This document shows, in pieces, positions 10,344 through 18,225 of a stretch of DNA of 64,000 bases. The stretch covers positions 22,062 to 86,061 of the forward strand of contig NZ_SDSI01000007.1 of assembly GCF_004153605.1 (NCBI RefSeq). Reading direction: 5' to 3'. The number at the start of each line of letters is the position of its first letter. The stretch's first letter is position 1. The notes under the pieces were generated by a model, which saw only the letters and a list, made by a program, of their open reading frames with translations, had not been told where the DNA came from and made no database searches. The position numbers were made by a program, and so were the translations under genes. Source of the stretch: Qipengyuania_B thermophila (GTDB taxonomy: Bacteria > Pseudomonadota > Alphaproteobacteria > Sphingomonadales > Sphingomonadaceae).

Positions 10344-11000
10344 TCAGGCGGCCTGCTCGTCGCGAGCGGCCGGGACCAGCTTGCCGACAAGCGCGCGCAG
10401 TTCCGATGGCGTCGTGTGGCCGGCGACAATCTCGTGATAGCCGATGCCGGCTTTCCGCAATGCCTCCTTCTTCACCGCGTCGCGTGCCGCAGCAGATTGG
10501 CCGCGGTAGTGGCCGGTCCCCTGATACTCGAGCGCATGAACGACCTGACACTGCTCGTTCATCAGGGCGAAGTCGACCCGCTTGGAATTAATGGCGAGGA
10601 ATGCGCTCTTGTCGGAGGCGGTGAGGAATTCTCCCAGACTCACCTGCGCCATGACCTGCCATGACGGATTGCGGCCTACGACAGCCGCATCAAGGGCCTT
10701 GAACACTGCCGCCTCCGGCCTGTTCAGCAGGGGCCGCGCCTTGTACGAGGCTCGGGAAACGGCCTTCAACTGCTCGGCCGCGAGATCCGCGGCGTCGCTG
10801 TCCCTTGCAGAAGCTGCCGGGCCGGCCGACGGCGGTGGCCGTCTTCGTCCGACGCCTCTCGGCCGGCTCCGCCACGGCCGATTGCCTTCGTGCCTCCGCA
10901 TCCTTGGAGAATAGGCGATGACGCGACCGGCAACAAAGAGAATGCATAGGACGATCAGCACAAGAGACGTGTCATCAAGAACGAGTCGCGCCGTGTCCAT
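10344..11000 (-). CDS. DUF2726-domain protein with an N-terminal membrane anchor
   Basis: This protein of about 218 residues has one N-terminal membrane helix (LVLIVLCILFVAGRVIAY), a basic Pro/Arg-rich linker, and a DUF2726 domain with LLNRPEAAVFKALD, FLAINSKRVDFALMN, VVHALEYQGTGHY and a Lys/Ala-rich KKEALRKAGIGYHEI. DUF2726 is related to restriction-endonuclease-like folds (the D-x(n)-EYxG pattern is suggestive), but no activity can be assigned. The start at 11000 (MDTARL) has AGGAG directly abutting it. An in-frame start at 11117 would add 39 residues. It is convergent with thiC. Confidence 0.8.
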   Translation of the reverse strand: MDTARLVLDDTSLVLIVLCILFVAGRVIAYSPRMRRHEGNRPWRSRPRGVGRRRPPPSAGPAASARDSDAADLAAEQLKAVSRASYKARPLLNRPEAAVFKALDAAVVGRNPSWQVMAQVSLGEFLTASDKSAFLAINSKRVDFALMNEQCQVVHALEYQGTGHYRGQSAAARDAVKKEALRKAGIGYHEIVAGHTTPSELRALVGKLVPAARDEQAA

Positions 11001-11205
11001 CTCCTGATCTTGGTTCAGTGCAGTTAAGAAGTTGTTGCCGTCGATCTCTACGTATGGAGATGAAGTAAAGGTGGAGGCTAACCAATGGATCGCCTTCAAG
11101 CACCTTCGTTCGAGCAACCGGAACGGATCGGAGCCGCTGCGCGTTCAGAGTTCATGCGCCCGGCCACGGCCGGCGCGTACCGCAACATGCATGAGGAGAG
11201 AAGCG

Positions 11206-11388
11206 ATGGGTGAGTTCACCGACAAGATGAAGGCAGCCGGCAACAAGCTGGCGGGCAACACCAAGGAAGCCATCGGCGACGCGACCGACAACGAGCGGCT
11301 GGAAGCGGAAGGCAAGGCGCAGCAGGCCAAGGGCACCGGCCAGAACATCAAGGGTTCGGTGAAAGGCGCCCTCGGCGACGACATCTGA
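11206..11388 (+). CDS. CsbD-family stress protein
   Basis: This is a 60-residue, highly charged, Lys/Ala/Gly-rich protein with the CsbD pattern: MGEFTDKMKAAGNKLAGNTK, EAIGDATDNERLEAEGKAQQ and a final KGSVKGALGDDI. CsbD-like proteins are small, largely unstructured and induced by general stress; their biochemical role is unknown. The ATG at 11206 follows a good GAGGAGAG ribosome binding site. Longer in-frame starts upstream (from 11032) lie in DNA antisense to the DUF2726 gene region and are unlikely. Confidence 0.92.
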   Translation: MGEFTDKMKAAGNKLAGNTKEAIGDATDNERLEAEGKAQQAKGTGQNIKGSVKGALGDDI

Positions 11389-11390
11389 CC

Positions 11391-11436
11391 GGTGCGGATC
11401 CGCCGGTGCGTGCGCGCACCGGCGGACCCCCGGCAC
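11391..11436. terminator. Strong bidirectional hairpin between csbD-like gene and S9 peptidase
   Basis: TCCGCCGGTGCG (11399-11410) pairs perfectly with CGCACCGGCGGA (11415-11426) around a TGCG loop. An outer GGTGC/GCACC pair (11391-11395 and 11432-11436) extends it. It sits exactly between two convergent stop codons (11388 and 11440). There is no U-run on either side, so it may act as a 3'-end stabiliser or a bidirectional terminator. Confidence 0.65.
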
Positions 11437-11439
11437 CAT

Positions 11440-13452
11440 TCAACGCGCCGAAGCCGGCGCAGCGGCACCCTGAGCGTCACCCAGCAGGTGCCGCTGCCAG
11501 AACATTAGGCTGGTCCAGAACTGGTAGTCCGCGTTCTCCTTCCGGGCAAAGCCGTGCCCCTCGTTCTGCCCTACCAGATGCCACGCCTCGCGCCCCTGGG
11601 CGCGCACCGCCTCGACGATCTGGTCGGCTTCTGACGCCGGAACACGCGGATCGTTGGCACCGGTCACCACCATCAGCGGGATCCGCAGCTCGTTGACCCG
11701 TGTCAGCGGGCTGATCCTCAGGAGCGCCTCACGCTGCGTCCGCTCGTCGCCATATTCCACCCGGCGCAAGTCCCGGCGGTAGGACTGGGTGTTCTCGAGG
11801 AAAGTGACGAAATTGGAAATGGCGACGATGCAGTTCGCCGCGCGCAGCCTGTCGCCGTAGAAGATCGCGGACGCGTAGCACATGTACCCGCCATACGATC
11901 CGCCGGTCACGCCGATGCGGGTGCGGTCGATGCCCGGATCCGCCTGAAGGTGGTCGAGAAAGGCGCCGATGTCGCGGACGCTGTTCTCCCGCAGCTCGGG
12001 ACCGTTGTCGAGACTGACGAACCGCTTGCCATAGCCGGTCGACCCGCGCACGTTCGGGTAGAAGATGGCGATGCCCTGCTCGTTCAGCAGATAGTTGTTG
12101 CGGCCGAGGAAGCCGGGCCGCGACTGCGCCTCGGGTCCGCCATGAATGCTGATGATCAACGGCCGCGCGCCGGGAAAGCGCGCAGGGTCAGGGCGGTAGA
12201 GAAAGCCCGACACAGGCTCGCCGTCGAAGCTGCGGATCTCCACCAGTTCGGGCTCTGCGTTGCGGCCTGCGTCAAGACCGCCGGTCTCGCTCTGCGTCCA
12301 CCGGGTCACCGCCAGCGTCTGCGGGTTCACCGAGTAGGCATCAGCGGCGCTGCGCGCGGAGGTGAAGGTGATGCCGATCTCGCCCCATGGCGCGATCTCC
12401 AGCCCGCCGATCAGGCCCGAGGGCAACCCCTCCACAATCCGCGCCCGGCCGGTGCGCGGATCGAGCACCCGCAGGCGGGCAATGCCCGCTTCGTTCGTCA
12501 CCAGCGCGATGAAGCTGCCGTCGGGGGCGATGTCGAAGCCGTCCACGTCCCAGTTGACGCCGAGGTCGACAGGGGTGAACCGCCCCGAAGCGATGTCCAG
12601 CCGGCCGAGGCGCTTGAACTCCGATCCTTCGTCGGACGTGACCCACAGCGTCCCGTCCGGCGCGAACTGCGCGCCGCTGTACGAGATGTCGCGGCTGTGA
12701 TCGCCGATTGCGGTCATTCGGCCGGTGGTCAGGTCGAGCAGGTGAAGATTGCTCTTCGTGACCGAAATGTACTGAGCGACGACGGCCTGCCGCTTGTCGG
12801 GCGTAAAGTCGGCCAGCGCCCAGCCGCCGCCGCTGACCTGCGCCACCATGCGGTTGGAGGACGGGTCGCGGGGATCCATGACATACAGGTCGTTGTCCGT
12901 CCCGTTGCGGCGCGTGGAGCTGTAGGCGATCAGCTGGCCGTCATGGCTCCAGGTGTTGAAGCTGTTGCGGCTGCGCCCGTCGGTGAGCAGCTCGAGCCGT
13001 CCGTCGCGGACCCGGAAGAGCTGGTAGAATTCGTCACCGCCGGTGTCGCGCGACGCGACCATCACGTCGCCGGCCGGCGACCAGCTTCCGCTCACCGGCT
13101 CCTCCTCGAAGGTGAGCTGCGTGCGCGCTCCCATCGGCACGGCGACGCGGTGGATCTGGCTGGTGTTGCCGAAGCGCGTGCCGATCAGCATCGAACGGTC
13201 GGTGGGATGCCAGCTCGAGAAGGCGGCGGTGCGGAACTCCATGTAGGGGCGGGTGCGCTGCGCCAGCTCCGCCGGAACCGGCGGAATGCCGTCGGCGACG
13301 AGAGCCGCCGGACGCGGCACCTCCCGCACCCCCGCCTGCTCGCCACCCGCCACGGCGGCCGGCGTATTCGAGCCGGGCTGCGCCACGGGTTGCGCCGCTG
13401 CGTTCGCGGACAGCATCAGGGCCAAGGAAAGGGCAAGCATCGATGTTCGCAT
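11440..13452 (-). CDS. Exported S9-family prolyl-oligopeptidase-like peptidase
   Basis: This is a 670-residue serine peptidase with an N-terminal signal peptide (to about NAAAQ, residue 21). A beta-propeller of WD/PD40-like repeats fills residues 60-400, and a C-terminal alpha/beta-hydrolase domain carries the triad: Ser519 in GGSYGGY, Asp601 in TGANDPRVP and His633 in GQNEGHGFA. This is the dipeptidyl-aminopeptidase/acylaminoacyl-peptidase architecture, expected to cleave short peptides in the periplasm. A good GGAGG ribosome binding site precedes the ATG. The exact substrate preference cannot be read from sequence. Confidence 0.93.
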   Translation of the reverse strand: MRTSMLALSLALMLSANAAAQPVAQPGSNTPAAVAGGEQAGVREVPRPAALVADGIPPVPAELAQRTRPYMEFRTAAFSSWHPTDRSMLIGTRFGNTSQIHRVAVPMGARTQLTFEEEPVSGSWSPAGDVMVASRDTGGDEFYQLFRVRDGRLELLTDGRSRNSFNTWSHDGQLIAYSSTRRNGTDNDLYVMDPRDPSSNRMVAQVSGGGWALADFTPDKRQAVVAQYISVTKSNLHLLDLTTGRMTAIGDHSRDISYSGAQFAPDGTLWVTSDEGSEFKRLGRLDIASGRFTPVDLGVNWDVDGFDIAPDGSFIALVTNEAGIARLRVLDPRTGRARIVEGLPSGLIGGLEIAPWGEIGITFTSARSAADAYSVNPQTLAVTRWTQSETGGLDAGRNAEPELVEIRSFDGEPVSGFLYRPDPARFPGARPLIISIHGGPEAQSRPGFLGRNNYLLNEQGIAIFYPNVRGSTGYGKRFVSLDNGPELRENSVRDIGAFLDHLQADPGIDRTRIGVTGGSYGGYMCYASAIFYGDRLRAANCIVAISNFVTFLENTQSYRRDLRRVEYGDERTQREALLRISPLTRVNELRIPLMVVTGANDPRVPASEADQIVEAVRAQGREAWHLVGQNEGHGFARKENADYQFWTSLMFWQRHLLGDAQGAAAPASAR

Positions 13453-13556
13453 GGCATCCTCCGTTTGGCGCGGACGCTAGTGTGACTTGCCGCAGGACGC
13501 AATCCGCGCGCCACGGCGCGGCTGGGCAGCGGCGACAGCAGGAGCACTGCGCGCAG

Positions 13557-14915
13557 CTAGAAGTCGTCCCCTGTAGCGTCGCCTTCCGCCACCTGCGTCG
13601 CCGGAGCAGGCCGCGGGGGATGAGTGTCCTCGTCAAGCGGTTGCGGTGCCAGCCGCGGCACGCCGCGCGGCGGGCGCGTGCCCGCACTGCTCGGCGGGCG
13701 CAGTTCACCGGGGCTCTTGAGCGACTTGACCGGCACCACCAGGCAGTGGCTGAACGCGGGGAGAACCTCGCGCCAGTCGGCGATCAGCTTCTTGTACGCC
13801 TTGCCGACGGCCCGGCAGTTGCGGTCGAGGTCGAACAAGCCGACGGGATGCACCCGGTTGTTCACCTCGCGCAGCGCCGTGTCCCAGTCCATCTGGTCGG
13901 TCAGCGAATACCAAGTGAAGCCCACGGTCGCGATCCCGTCATTGCGGACGCGCAGCACGTTGGCCCACTGCTTCCACAACCATTGCACCGCCTCGTCGCC
14001 GTTCGGCCCCTCCTTCATGTTCGTTTCAGTGTGCATGATCGGCAAGCCGTAGCGGGCGTAGTACTGCCGGGTGATCTCCGCATAACCGAACACCTCGCCC
14101 GAAGCCTCGGAGTGACCGTCGGCGAACACGCGGTGCTCGTTGGTGAAGTAGTAGTCGTTCCCCAGAACGCAGTGCTGCTTCAGCCGATGGGTGAGAAACC
14201 AGTTGTATTCCTCACGCGTCATGCCATTCGCCAGCAGGTATTCGTACATGTCCGAATTGACACGATTGCCGTAATTGAGGTCGAGAGACAGGAAACGCCA
14301 GCGATTGCGCAGTTCCGCCGCGTGAATGGCGGCGGGACTGTCCGCGTGAAAGTATTCGGACGACTCGCTCTGGATGAAGATGGCGTCAGGGCGACGCTTG
14401 AGGATTTCCGTCATGGCCATGACATTGGCCTTCACGAGGTGCTTGAGAGCGGTGACAAACCCCTCGTCGCTGCTCAGCTGCTCGTTCCACCAGCCGTACA
14501 GGCCGGAGAACATGGCGCAGATGAACATCTCGTTGATCGGTGTGTACAGCTGGATCCACGGATACCGTTCGGCAAAATCGGCCGCATAGCGGGCGAACAG
14601 TTCAGGAAAGTCCGGATTCTGGAAATTGCCGATCCAGTCAGGAACGCCGAAGTGGCACAGGTCGAGGATCGGAATGATGTCCCGGTTCTTCAGCTCGCCA
14701 AGCGTTTCGTCGGCGAAGTCCCAGTGGTATTTGCCCGGACCGGCATAGGTGGTGTGCAGCGGCGGTCCGTAGCGCAGGTAACGGATCCCGAGTTCCTCCA
14801 CGCAATCGAAGTCCGTGCGCCAGTGGCGGTAGTGGCCGCACGCCTCCATCTGGTCGACCCGAGTGCGCCCGCCATTGATGGTCGGAATGGAGTTCTCGAT
14901 GCCGGTGGCAAACAT
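13557..14915 (-). CDS. GH1-like beta-glycosidase
   Basis: This 452-residue TIM-barrel glycosidase resembles family GH1. Glu129 in TPINEM is the likely acid/base and Glu297 in HTETNM the likely nucleophile, slightly divergent from the usual T-x-NEP and TENG. Other barrel landmarks are IRYLRYGPPLH, LDLCHFGVPDW and GFTWYSLTDQMDWDTAL. No signal peptide is seen, so it is probably cytoplasmic. Residues from about 398 form a Pro-rich, probably disordered tail absent from ordinary GH1 enzymes. It is 39 bp downstream of an SMP-30 gene in the same direction. The natural substrate (a beta-galactoside or beta-glucoside) is inferred only from neighbours. Confidence 0.78.
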   Translation of the reverse strand: MFATGIENSIPTINGGRTRVDQMEACGHYRHWRTDFDCVEELGIRYLRYGPPLHTTYAGPGKYHWDFADETLGELKNRDIIPILDLCHFGVPDWIGNFQNPDFPELFARYAADFAERYPWIQLYTPINEMFICAMFSGLYGWWNEQLSSDEGFVTALKHLVKANVMAMTEILKRRPDAIFIQSESSEYFHADSPAAIHAAELRNRWRFLSLDLNYGNRVNSDMYEYLLANGMTREEYNWFLTHRLKQHCVLGNDYYFTNEHRVFADGHSEASGEVFGYAEITRQYYARYGLPIMHTETNMKEGPNGDEAVQWLWKQWANVLRVRNDGIATVGFTWYSLTDQMDWDTALREVNNRVHPVGLFDLDRNCRAVGKAYKKLIADWREVLPAFSHCLVVPVKSLKSPGELRPPSSAGTRPPRGVPRLAPQPLDEDTHPPRPAPATQVAEGDATGDDF

Positions 14916-14954
14916 GAAGTTGGCGATGGCGACTCTCCTCCTCCGGGCGCGGCG

Positions 14955-15830
14955 TCACCCCGCGAACAGCGGCTCGGCGACCCCGCGCACGCCCGGTTCG
15001 AGCATAAACGTCCCACCGGCCAAAGGTTGCCCGGCAAGCACCTCGTCTGACAGGTCGCGGCGGGCGCTGGTGATGAACAGGCGGTCCAGCGCCGCACCGC
15101 CGAAGGTCACGCTCGTCGGCCGCTGGACCGGGACCGCAAGCTCGGCGAGAAGGCGCCCGTCGGGCGCGAACCGGCGAACGCACCAGCCGTCCCAGAACGC
15201 CACCCACAGACAGCCGTCCGCATCGATCGTCATGCCGTCGGGAAAACCATGGGCGTCGTCAAACTGCAGATGGACGCGCCTGTTGCCGGTCATTCCGTCC
15301 GGTGTCAGGTCGTAGGCGTAGATACGCCTGCGCGCGGAATCGGCGTGGAACATGGTCCGTCCGTCAAGGCTGAACGCCGGTCCGTTCGGGACGCGGTAGC
15401 CATCGTCGGCCGCGCACCACGACAGATCGGGATCGATCCGGTACAACGTGCCGCTGTCCATCCGTTCTGCCCGGTCCATCGTGCCGGCCCACAGCCGCCC
15501 CTTTTTGTCGACCTTGGCGTCGTTGAAGCGGTTGCCGGGCCGGTGTGGCTCGATCTGCGCCGCGACGGTCACGGTGAAGGCGTCGTCGACGAACAGCAGG
15601 TCGCCGTAGCCTCCCGCCACGAAACCGCCCGCCGCGCGGGGCACCAGCCAGCAGACAGGGCAGGAGACATCGATGCGGCGCACGCCGTCCTCTTGCGACC
15701 AGCGATAAAGCCGCTGTCCCGCGATGTCGGTCCAGAAGAGCGCCTGCTCCCGCGCGAGCCACACCGGCCCCTCGCCCAGCACCGCCTCGACCGGCGCGAT
15801 GCAGGTGATCTGGGGATCGGTACCGGTCAT
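14955..15830 (-). CDS. SMP-30/gluconolactonase-like sugar lactonase
   Basis: This 291-residue six-bladed beta-propeller belongs to the SMP-30/LRE family. Conserved elements are EAVLGEGPVW (metal-ligand Glu), NRFNDAKVDKKGRLWAGTMD, YRVPNGPAFSLDGRTMFHAD and AHGFPDGMTIDADGCLWVAFW. Enzymes of this family hydrolyse aldonolactones. Next to galactonate dehydratase and aldose epimerase it most likely opens galactono- or gluconolactone. It is divergent from the dehydratase gene, with 66 bp between the starts, which must hold both promoters. Confidence 0.9.
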   Translation of the reverse strand: MTGTDPQITCIAPVEAVLGEGPVWLAREQALFWTDIAGQRLYRWSQEDGVRRIDVSCPVCWLVPRAAGGFVAGGYGDLLFVDDAFTVTVAAQIEPHRPGNRFNDAKVDKKGRLWAGTMDRAERMDSGTLYRIDPDLSWCAADDGYRVPNGPAFSLDGRTMFHADSARRRIYAYDLTPDGMTGNRRVHLQFDDAHGFPDGMTIDADGCLWVAFWDGWCVRRFAPDGRLLAELAVPVQRPTSVTFGGAALDRLFITSARRDLSDEVLAGQPLAGGTFMLEPGVRGVAEPLFAG

Positions 15831-15896
15831 GCGCTTGCTGCCCCCGAGTGAAGAGGACTACATTCTTGCTCACCCTGCCGGCGGAGGATAGCCCCC

Positions 15897-17039
15897 GTGA
15901 AGATCGCCCGCATCGAAACCTTCGCCGTTCCCCCGCGCTGGCTGTTCGTCCGGGTCGAAGCGCAGGACGGGTCGTTCGGCTGGGGCGAGGCCAGTCTGGA
16001 AGGCCACGCGGAGGCGGTTGCCGGGGCGTTCGAGGCGCTGCGCGACCGCTTCGTCGGTGCCGATCCGCGCCGGATCGAGGACATCTGGCAAGTCGCCTAT
16101 CGCGGCGGCTTCTACCGCGGCGGCGCCGTGCTGATGTCGGCGCTGTCCGGACTGGATCAGGCGCTGTGGGACTGGAAGGGGCGCCACCAGGGCGTGCCCG
16201 CGCACGAGTTGCTGGGCGGACGGGTGCGCGAGCGCATCCGCGCCTACGCCTGGATCGGCGGCGACCGCCCGGACGATGTCGCCGAGGCCGCGAGCGCGCG
16301 GCGGGAGCAGGGTTTCACCGCCGTCAAGATGAACGCCACGGCCGAGCTCGACTGGCTCGGATCGCCGCGCCTGTTCGACGCGGTGGTCGCCAGGGTCGAA
16401 GCGGCGCAACGTTCGGGGATGGATGTGGGGCTCGACTTCCACGGGCGCGTGCACCGGCCGCTGGCGAAGCAGCTGGCCAAGGTGCTGGAGCCGCTCGGCC
16501 TGCTGTTCATCGAAGAGCCGCTGCTCTCAGAAAATCCGGAAGGGCTGGCGCAGATTGCCAGCCTCGTCGCGACGCCCATCGCGCTGGGCGAGCGGCTGTA
16601 TTCGCGCTGGGACTTCAAGCCGTTTTTCGAGCAGGGCGCCGTGGACATCGTCCAGCCGGATCTCAGCCATGCCGGAGGTCTTTCCGAATGCCGGCGCATT
16701 GCCGCCATGGCCGAAGCCTACGACATCGCGGTGGCCCCGCACTGTCCGCTCGGTCCGCTGGCGCTCGCCGCCTGCCTGCAGCTTGCCGCCTGCACCCCGA
16801 ACGTGGCCATCCAGGAGATGAGCCTCGGCATCCACTACAACACCGAAGGCCATGACCTGTACACCTACCTCAGCGATCCCGCGCCGCTGACCCCGCGGGA
16901 CGGCAGCCTGCTGATCCCGGAAGGACCAGGCCTCGGCATCGCAATTGACGAAGCGGGGGTGCGGGCTGCGGCGGTGCATCCGCACCGCTGGCGCAATCCC
17001 GTCTGGCGCCACGCCGATGGCAGCTTCGCCGAATGGTGA
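15897..17039 (+). CDS. dgoD: D-galactonate dehydratase-like enolase-superfamily enzyme
   Basis: This 380-residue enzyme of the mandelate-racemase subgroup removes water from an aldonate to give 2-keto-3-deoxy sugar acid. Metal ligands appear in GLDFHGR, FIEEPLL and ALGERLYSR; the catalytic His is in APHCPLGPLALAA. The region RAYAWIGGDRP matches galactonate dehydratases. The start is a GTG at 15897 preceded by GGCGGAGGA. It overlaps the epimerase gene by 7 bp. DgoD is the best fit, but other acid-sugar dehydratases of this subgroup are close, so substrate assignment is inferred. Confidence 0.85.
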   Translation: MKIARIETFAVPPRWLFVRVEAQDGSFGWGEASLEGHAEAVAGAFEALRDRFVGADPRRIEDIWQVAYRGGFYRGGAVLMSALSGLDQALWDWKGRHQGVPAHELLGGRVRERIRAYAWIGGDRPDDVAEAASARREQGFTAVKMNATAELDWLGSPRLFDAVVARVEAAQRSGMDVGLDFHGRVHRPLAKQLAKVLEPLGLLFIEEPLLSENPEGLAQIASLVATPIALGERLYSRWDFKPFFEQGAVDIVQPDLSHAGGLSECRRIAAMAEAYDIAVAPHCPLGPLALAACLQLAACTPNVAIQEMSLGIHYNTEGHDLYTYLSDPAPLTPRDGSLLIPEGPGLGIAIDEAGVRAAAVHPHRWRNPVWRHADGSFAEW

Positions 17040-18157
17040 GCCAGTCTCGCGGCGATGAGCAAGCCGGCATGGGGGTGGATGTCCGCTCCTTCGGCGTCAC
17101 GGCACACGGCGAAGAGGTCCACGCCATCGCGCTGCGCCGCGCGCCGCTCGCCGTGACGATCATCACCTTGGGCGCGCGCATCCAGGCGCTGTGCTGTCCC
17201 GACGGGTCAGGACACATCGCCGACGTCGTGCTCGGCCACGACACGGTCGCCGGCTACGAGCAGGACCGCCATTATTTCGGCGCCACGATCGGACGGGTAG
17301 CGAACCGCATCCGCTGCGGCCGGTTCATCCTTGATGGCCGTGAGCACCGCGTGCTCCCCAATGACGGCCCCCATGCGCTGCACGGCGGGCCGGCAGGGTT
17401 CGACCGCGCCAACTGGCGGATCGCGGCGGTGGGAACGCGTGATGATGCCTCGGTCAATCTGGCCCATGTCAGCCCGGCCGGAGATCAGGGCTTCCCCGGC
17501 ACCCTCAGCGTCGAGGCGCGGTTCGCTCTCGAGGAACCCGGAACCCTCAGCGTCACCTACACCGCGACTAGCGATGCACTCACCCTCGTCGATCTCACCA
17601 GCCACACCTACTGGAACCTTGCCGGACACGCCTCCGGCGAGAGCGGTCTTGGCCACGCCATGACCATCCCGGCCGACTGCATCCTTACTGTGACCGACGA
17701 CGGCATTCCGACGGGCGAGTTCCGCCCCGTCGCCGGCACTCCTTTCGACTTTCGCGTGCCACATCGTCTCGCCCGGCGCGCGCGCGATGGGAGGGAGGCG
17801 CAGATCGTCGCCCGGCGCGGGTTCGATCACTGCTTTGTGTTTCCCGACGCGGCGGCCGGAACGCCGCGGCGCGTCGCGCATCTGCGGCACCCGGCCTCGG
17901 GACGCACGCTCGAGGTGCTGTCGGACCGCCCCGGCCTGCAGGTCTATTCCGGCAATTTCCTCGACGGCGCCGTGGCCGGCAAGGACGGCGTGCTCTACCG
18001 GATGGGCGACGGGATCGCGCTCGAGCCGCAGCATCTGCCCGACACCGCCACCTGCCCGGAGTTCGGCTCGATCCGGCTCGCCCCCGGCGGCGTGTTCCGC
18101 CACGCGATCCGCTACCGGCTCGGCGTCGCGCCCATTGGTCCGGGCGGGCAGGAATGA
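17033..18157 (+). CDS. galM: Aldose 1-epimerase (mutarotase)
   Basis: This enzyme of 362-374 residues interconverts the alpha and beta forms of sugars such as galactose. Conserved features are GATIGRVANRI, NDGPHALHGGPAGFDR (catalytic His), DLTSHTYWNLAG (second His), VAGTPFDF and LEPQHLPDT. The first ATG (17033) overlaps the dehydratase stop. A second ATG at 17069 (MGVDVRSFGV) is equally plausible and closer to the usual N-terminus. It is translationally coupled to dgoD. Confidence 0.93.
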   Translation: MVSQSRGDEQAGMGVDVRSFGVTAHGEEVHAIALRRAPLAVTIITLGARIQALCCPDGSGHIADVVLGHDTVAGYEQDRHYFGATIGRVANRIRCGRFILDGREHRVLPNDGPHALHGGPAGFDRANWRIAAVGTRDDASVNLAHVSPAGDQGFPGTLSVEARFALEEPGTLSVTYTATSDALTLVDLTSHTYWNLAGHASGESGLGHAMTIPADCILTVTDDGIPTGEFRPVAGTPFDFRVPHRLARRARDGREAQIVARRGFDHCFVFPDAAAGTPRRVAHLRHPASGRTLEVLSDRPGLQVYSGNFLDGAVAGKDGVLYRMGDGIALEPQHLPDTATCPEFGSIRLAPGGVFRHAIRYRLGVAPIGPGGQE

Positions 18158-18225
18158 GGGAAACGGTTTGTGCCCGTCGAAACTTGCTCTTATGCGATGC
18201 GCAAACAGATGGGAAAGACCCCGCA

